64,000 bases of DNA from Cordilura impudica (Eukaryota > Arthropoda > Insecta > Diptera > Scathophagidae), in contig OY821517.1 in assembly GCA_963682025.1 (NCBI GenBank), forward strand, positions 53,154,662-53,218,661, written 5' to 3'. Below, one piece after another: positions 58,056 to 64,000 of the stretch (the stretch's first letter is position 1; each line of letters starts with the position of its first letter). Made by a program: the position numbers and the translations under genes. The notes below the pieces were generated by a model, which was not told where the DNA came from, made no database searches, and saw only the letters and a program-made list of their open reading frames with translations.

Positions 58056-58750
58056 CACTGTGGAACAAATTCAGGTCAGAGAGAGCAGTGATGTTGATCC
58101 ACAGCCGCCTTCTAAACGGCTACTGGCCAAATCATTAATTTAATTTATTTAATTTTTTTACTTAAAACCTTTCATAACTAACATTTCAAAAACATATTTT
58201 TTTTCCATATTTTTATAATTTCTTTTTCAATGTTTCTTCAAAACCAACACTGAACAAAATTGGTACATAAAAAATGAGAAGTAAATTAATATTAATCTGC
58301 AAAACGCAAGTTTTGTATTATGATTGTTTTCTTTTCAAATGAAATTTTTTTAAGAAACTGAGATGCATATTATAGATCCACAAAAGTTTTGTGGAAAATA
58401 TTTTCAAAAAGCATGAAAAAAATTTTTCCAACATTTTGCTTCATAAGCACCACGAAAATTTTCTAAATCAATTTTTTAAAAAATTGTAATTGTTGCACAG
58501 GTCTCTAGCAATAATTTGCCTTTTACAGATTGAAAAAATATCAATTAGTCGACGAGTTATAGCCAAAAATCCATATAAACAATATGCTGAAAATCGGCAT
58601 TTGACTGCAAAGTTCGAAGGTCGATTAAAAAAAAAATTCGAACTAACATAAACAAACGCCGCGATACGGGTCTTCTAATTTAGCCTCTATTTTCACCCCC
58701 CACTCTCAGACTCGACCTAACTTTTGCTAACCTGAATTTGTTCCATAGTG
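58056..58750. mobile_element. 695-bp TIR element, CACTGTGGAACAAATTCAGG
   Basis: The left end CACTGTGGAACAAATTCAGG and the inverted right end CACTATGGAACAAATTCAGG match over about 24 bases. TAA adjoins both ends. No ORF. A single complete copy in the window. Confidence 0.75.
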
Positions 58751-58975
58751 TAATTGCATAACACATACCCTGTGTTGAATTGTGAATTGCCAAAAATTTT
58801 AATACCTTTAGGTGGCATACGAGGTGGCCTTTATTTCTGTGTGTTCAACAAATATTTGTAACGAAATAAACTTAATGTATTAAATAGACTAAAAAATAGT
58901 GAAAGAAATAAATTGAATGATAAAATAAAATTTCCTAGAATTTGCACTCGAATTTCGAGGGCTGGGCTCTGCTAG
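58751..58975 (+). mobile_element. Helitron, 3' part
   Basis: 'tgaattgtgaattgccaaaa', 'tgtgtgttcaacaaatattt' and the end GGGCTCTGCTAG|T match 32250-32426. The 5' part is absent. Confidence 0.8.
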
Positions 58976-59196
58976 TAAGGAAATAAAAACTTTTTTAATT
59001 TCTATGATTCAAAAATATGTTTTCATTTTAAATTTATTGGTCAATATATTTTTTTATAAATTTTTTCTGTTTTTAGTTTTTAGGACGAATTATCTCTTAA
59101 CTCTAATTTAATTGCTCATGTGGCAAACATAGTTTTTTAAAAAGTTTTCTTTCATTTTACGAAATTAGCTCAACTATTAATAGAAGAGCAAGTTAC

Positions 59197-59395
59197 ATAA
59201 ACAAAACACATTCATTGAATGTACCGAATTTATTGTTCTCCGAATTGGGATGAGGATAATAATCAAAATTTGAGTTGATTAGGATTACAATTTTGTTATC
59301 TCAACAGTAAATATATTATCCCAATAGCAAATGACGATTAATAAAATCGAAAAATTTTAAAACAATTCGATCGGCGAATTTTCTTTTTCTATGTC
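59197..59395. mobile_element. MITE, CACACAGAAAA family, eroded copy 3
   Basis: The interior ('accgaatttattgttctccg', 'acaattcgatcggcgaattt') aligns to copies 1 and 2. The terminal bases are eroded. Confidence 0.65.
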
Positions 59396-60925
59396 TTCGT
59401 TGGAATAAGCCATTTTTATATATCCCATATATATTCTGGGAATCTATAACATAAATTGTATACTGGGTGTTGTACAACAATCATATATCCCTTTAGATAG
59501 TTTTATAAAAGACATGTATTGACATGATTTCAGCAAAGTTTTTTTTTTTTTGATTTATTCAAATGTCATGATTTGCTAACAATGTAATCATGCAACAAAA
59601 CAATAAAAGTGTAGGGCAATTTTAATGGGAACAAAAGTTTTACGGCATTTATATATAGCAAAAATTACATATAACATTTACATATTTCAAAATATACAAA
59701 ATTGAATCCATTCAATTGAAATTTTAATTCTTCTTTTTTCATTTATATGCAAATTACAAAAGAAACGTTATTAAATAAACAATTCTATTTTAGAAAATCA
59801 GCATTTAAGAGGACATTAGGGAATCGTTTTATAACAATTTTATTTTATAATTTTTCTTTACAAATAAATATAAAAAAGGAAAAGCTCTTTTTTCTTCTAA
59901 CAATAAAATTTAAAATTTAATTGAAATTTCAATTTGCATACGTTCGTTTTTCCAATACATTGGCAGTTGGTGATTATCCTACAATCTAAATGGCTCAATT
60001 TGATTGAACAAAAACAGTTGCCAATCAAAATGCTGGCTGTCAATCGAAAGCAAGAACAACAACAATAACAACAAAAAAAACTCAAATATTCACACTTGGC
60101 CGTATTGAGTGTTGTTACTTTTATGCAAATTCAATTTTCAATTTCATTGAAGAAGAAATGTTAGAAATGGCAAAAAGAAAAAAGTAAACAAGACTTAACG
60201 AAAAAAATAATAAATACATAAACGGAAATCTCACGTAGAATCGCGTTTTTACTACGCGCTAAGATTTCTTTTTTTTTTGTATTTTTTTTTCGGGAACATT
60301 TATTCAAATGACATCATGTGTACGTACATCACATCATCACATGACTTTAATGTATCCTTTGGGTATAATACACACTCTTTGTGAATGAGAACACACAGTT
60401 CAGCTCGTACTTATGTGTTTATTTTAAATGGTTTATGAGTCAAGTTGGAATTGTATTTTAAATTAAAATATTTTTCATTCTTCTTCTTCTTCAATACCAG
60501 AATACAGTTTTTCAGCATTTCATTATGCATATTTAGCTCGGTGGCTCGAAGAACTGGTATGTTTTCTTTCTTAATTCAGCCATTGAATTTCCATGCTCCA
60601 AGTTTGACATTGCATTGCTGTTGCAGTCTGTGATGGCTTTATTACGATGTCGACATAAATCCAATTGAATAAAAATTCAAAACTTCACTTACACACTGAT
60701 TGGCAATATTATGCTGAAATCAATTGATACCATATACAGTCATGACGCAGCGCCCAATTCTACTACTACTAGTCGAGATTACATTTGAGAAAAAGAAGAA
60801 TTTTTGTTGTATATCATTAAGGTGACTCCTAAGTGAAGGGTTCATAATTTCATTATTTGAAAGGAGGATTACGCAGAAAGACATGTAATAATGTCGAAAT
60901 AGTTCAATATTTCGAAGGATTTAAA
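59396..60925. other. AT-rich mostly non-repetitive DNA
   Basis: No exon or repeat family recognised. Confidence 0.4.
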
Positions 60926-60927
60926 AA

Positions 60928-61140
60928 AAACAAGTAAGAGTATTAAATTCGGCTGTGCCGAATCTTTGATATCTTCCACCTCGGTTTGAGTATTGATAAT
61001 AAAAGTAAACATAATATTTGAAAAAGTAAACAATTTGTTAAACTTAATATCAAATTAGTTCGGCAAATTCTTTGGGTTGATCCGCTTAACAGATGATTAT
61101 TGTTTTTATCAAGAGTTGGTCTATAAAGATCTCTCACATT
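60928..61140 (-). repeat. TATACCC/GCCGAAT family, GCCGAAT end
   Basis: 'acaagtaagagtattaaatt' followed by the hairpin ATTCGGCTGTGCCGAAT and 'ctttgatatcttccacctcg'. Confidence 0.75.
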
Positions 61141-61317
61141 AGTAATTCGCTCTCCAACGAGAAAATATCATTTTCATCTTTTCTATTATTTCGGATAAAA
61201 GAAAACACGTTTCGGTGTTTGCTTGTTGGTCATCGTGGTTGCTGATCGGCATGCATTTAGGTTATATACCTATATGCGTGCGTTTACGGTTATATGACAT
61301 AACCTCTCGTTTAATTT

Positions 61318-61690
61318 ATGCCGTTTTCTTTTCTGACAAAAAATGTCGCCCTTTTTGCCCTTTTTTGGAAAAGTGTATTTTTTTATATATTCTGAATTAA
61401 GACCAACCTTGTATTATATATCAATCGAAAGGTCTCAAAGTGCTGTGTTCATAAATACAAAAAAAATTTGATTATTATCCTCTTGGAAGTCATAGGGTAA
61501 AATATTCAAAAAAAGGGAACAATGGGGAAATATTCTCCCACTATGACCTGAAAGATGTCAATGGCTCGAATTTTTTGTGATTTATGAGGGCTCGACTTTG
61601 AGACCTTTCGATTGATATATAAGATAAGGTTGCTCTTAATTCAGAATATATAAAATAATACACTTTTCGAAAAAACGGCATTAGTTTAAG
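61318..61690. repeat. inverted-repeat (foldback/MITE-like) element
   Basis: Arms of about 75 bp: 61368-61440 ('tatattctgaattaagacca', 'tatcaatcgaaaggtctcaa') and its inverse at 61594-61667, extended outward by 'tgccgtttt' / 'aaaacggca'. The loop is about 150 bases. No ORF. A left-side insertion of about 35 bases offsets the outer pairing. Confidence 0.75.
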
Positions 61691-61912
61691 TTTTTGCAAA
61701 TTAAAAGGTAATGGTTGTGTAGGGTGGCTATACGTATTAAATCGTGCGAATTGGAGATGGCTGTATAGTTTCTTTCAACTAGCCAAAAAATTCTGCACTG
61801 CAGCTATATAGGTCTGATGGAGTAACAAAATAAAAATCAAAAAAAACTCTCAATTTTTTTGTTAAAATATTGCCATATTTGGAAAACATAGAGAATATTG
61901 TGTTTTTATATA

Positions 61913-62300
61913 TGGGGGGTTTCATGTCAAGTGCACCAACTTTTGAAACCGATGTCTTCCGATCGGGATGAAATTTGCACCAAGGTTAGTCCTATTGGAT
62001 GTAGTTTAGACACAATTTTTCAATAAGATCGGTCCAGATCTCTCTGAGTTAGAGGGGATCAAAATTTGACATTTTGACCAAACAGGTTTTTTTTATCATC
62101 CATGTAACTTATTACCTATTGTTCTTAGAAAATTTTCTCCCAAATAGTTTAGATAGCTATTTCTTCAATATTTCGGAAAAAAATACTTAAAAAAAAAAAA
62201 ATTTTTGTAGACTTTTTTTTGCTAAATCAAAGCATTTTTGCCTTTTTTTTCAAAAAGGGCATTTTTTTTTTTCATAAGAAAGCTTAGGATTTTTTCCTAG
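61913..62300 (+). repeat. solo TIR of the 6.7-kb transposon
   Basis: Matches 6696-7090 closely, starting TGGGGGGTTTCATGTCAAG after TATA, and stops at 'aggattttttcctagtcaca', where unrelated sequence begins. Confidence 0.85.
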
Positions 62301-62384
62301 TCACATTTCGTCCGCCAACACGTTTATTAAAGATGTACGATATTGGGTGACAAGTCGAGTTCCATCTCGTCTTGTTGCACTGCA

Positions 62385-63830
62385 ATAATTTTAGTTCTGG
62401 AATACATTGTGCTCGTTTTTCCTTTCGAGTAGTATTTCGGCAACAGCACAATTATTGCCAAAGTTCATTGAAATTTTAAGGACGTTATGTCCTCTTATAT
62501 GCTATTTTAGAATTTATAAATTTTTAGCAAGTGTTCCTTAAATATTTTTGAAAAATAATTTTTTTTTTAATTACTGATCTTTTTCGAGTAGTAGTTCGCC
62601 CGCCCCACACCATAAATTTGTACCATGTGTGCCCTAAATATTTTATGTAAGTCGATGTCAAACTTGCATGAAGTGAATTTTTTCATATATTTGTATGGAA
62701 AGTGGTCGAGCTTTTTCGAGTAGTAGTTCGCCAACAGCACAATTATTGTCGGAATACTTTGAAATTTTAAGAAGATTATCTTGATATATTTGCAACTACA
62801 AACAGTAAAAAACTTTACCAAGTCGTGATGGAAATTTTTTTTTAAAGTTACATCAAACTTGAAATAAGAGCAAATTTGCACACATTTGTAGAGAAAGTGG
62901 CTGATCTTTTTCGAATAGTTGTTCGCCCAGAGCTCAATTTTAATCGGAATGACTTAATTTTTTAAATGAGTCATCTGTGAATAAGGTCAATTACGGGCAG
63001 TAAAAAATTTATTTTTTATTTTTTGGTTTTCGTCGAGTAGTAGTTCCTCCAAGCTTCAATTTTTGGCGGAATGCTTTGAAACTTGGAGGAAGTGTTCTCT
63101 TTGTATATACAGCTCTAACGAATACAATCTTTTATTACGTCGTTGTGGAAAATTTTCTGGAAAATATCATCAAACTTCAAATAAGAGCATATTTTCACAC
63201 ATTTGTATAGAAAGTGGCCAATATCAGTCGAGTAGTGCTATATCGACGCCACAATTTTGGTCGGAATGGCTTAAAATTTTTTATGAGTAGTCTCTGAATA
63301 TAGTCAATTACAGACAGTTCAAAAATTAAAAAAAAATTTTTTTTTTTTTTTACACTTTTTGCAAAATTTCCGATATTTTTCGAGTAGTTGTTCCCACACG
63401 CCAACATTTTTGTCCAAATGCTTTGAAATTTTGAAAACGTATCCTGTACATATAGATATTCAGATTAAAATACTGAAAGTTTTTTCCAACTGTTCTTGAA
63501 AAATTTTTTGTAAATATGCATCAAACATATACGAAGAACATTATTTCCATACATTTGGGTGGAACGTGGATGATCTTTCTCGAGTAGTACTTAGCCCACT
63601 CCATAGATTTTATCAGAATGCTTCAATATTTTAGGAGACTATTCTACCAATATAACTGACTTCAAAATACGTAAAATCATACCATGTCTTTTTTGAAATT
63701 TTTTTTAAATGACGTCAAACATCTATGAAGTTAATATTTTCATACATTTGTATGGAAAGTCGTCGAGCTTTTTCGAGTAGTAGTTTGCCCACGCCAGTGG
63801 GACACTTCGATTCAAGTGAAATTTAACGAT
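62385..63830 (+). repeat. degenerate satellite with TTTTTCGAGTAGTAGTTCGC core
   Basis: Nine units recognised by the core near 62421, 62583, 62711, 62907, 63029, 63223, 63375, 63575 and 63768, so spacing is about 120-200 bases. Other shared parts are 'catcaaacttgaaataagag', 'acacatttgtatagaaagtg' and 'cggaatgctttgaaatttt'. Alternate spacings suggest a dimeric higher-order unit of about 320-350 bp. Confidence 0.8.
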
Positions 63831-63929
63831 GATATTCCTGGTATCTGTACGATTCTAAAAAGTATACATTTGTTATACTTAATACCAATATTTAACTTTT
63901 TATATGCTTTCAAACATGAAAAATGCTAA

Positions 63930-64000
63930 TTTGTACTACTCGAGCTACTCGTTGAGCTCGAGTAGCTCATCAACTACTCGAGTAGCTAGAGCTTCGAGTA
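63930..64000. repeat. CTCGAGTAGCT short palindromic repeats at the window edge
   Basis: Repeated GAGCTACTCG / CGAGTAGCTC words, many palindromic with their neighbours, continuing past the window end. The word CGAGTAG is shared with the satellite core to the left. Confidence 0.75.

Overview
The window looks like accessory chromatin from the genome of a higher fly (Diptera, Brachycera; possibly a calyptrate such as a blowfly or house-fly relative). This is an inference from three things: strong AT richness with TATG/TTG microsatellites; the mobile families present (Helitrons, Tc1/mariner, pogo, Transib/RAG1-like, hAT-type foldbacks, Jockey- and LOA-type LINEs); and dispersed repeats with TATACCC ends and GTCCGTCTGTC cores of a kind common in fly genomes. 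I recognise no host protein exon, tRNA, rRNA or CRISPR. It reads as intergenic or long-intron DNA filled with mobile elements in many states of decay.

Layout. 1-6.5 kb: repeat pieces, AT-rich unassigned DNA and about 1 kb of GTACCC/poly-A/poly-T sequence. 6.7-10.4 kb: a DNA transposon with TIRs of about 0.57 kb and an open 436-codon transposase-like ORF; its right TIR is split by a 922-bp hAT-type foldback flanked by the duplication GTTTAAAC. 10.4-14.4 kb: Helitron ends, a RAG1/Transib-like transposase pseudogene and a tRNA-like (SINE-head) sequence. 16.2-19.9 kb: a decayed Helitron helicase on the minus strand, interrupted by a minisatellite element, a GCCACGCCCA repeat and a small Helitron. 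19.9-21.3 kb: a GC-richer unidentified block. 21.6-22.4 kb: a second Transib-like copy. 23.0-26.6 kb: a TIR transposon with a two-exon transposase gene broken by one in-frame UAG. 27-39 kb: MITEs, three Helitron copies in a row, heptamer (TTAAAAA) arrays and Tc1 debris. 39.7-46 kb: a Jockey-like LINE (+) and a LOA-like LINE with RNase H (-). 46.4-55.3 kb: a third Transib-like copy, a pogo-like element nested in another repeat, Tc1 fragments and minisatellites. 55.8-57.0 kb: a mariner-type element with both TIRs. 57-62 kb: MITEs, a 695-bp TIR element, an inverted-repeat element and a solo copy of the 6.7-kb element's TIR. 62.4-64.0 kb: the start of a degenerate satellite built on TCGAGTAG.

No pathway joins these genes; each belongs to a separate mobile element. 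The nearest things to undescribed systems are the long-TIR transposon at 6696-10399, the spliced transposase element at 23008-26629, and the three differently deleted RAG1/Transib-like copies, which together cover most of one transposase. All family assignments come from motif recognition by eye and were not checked by database search.
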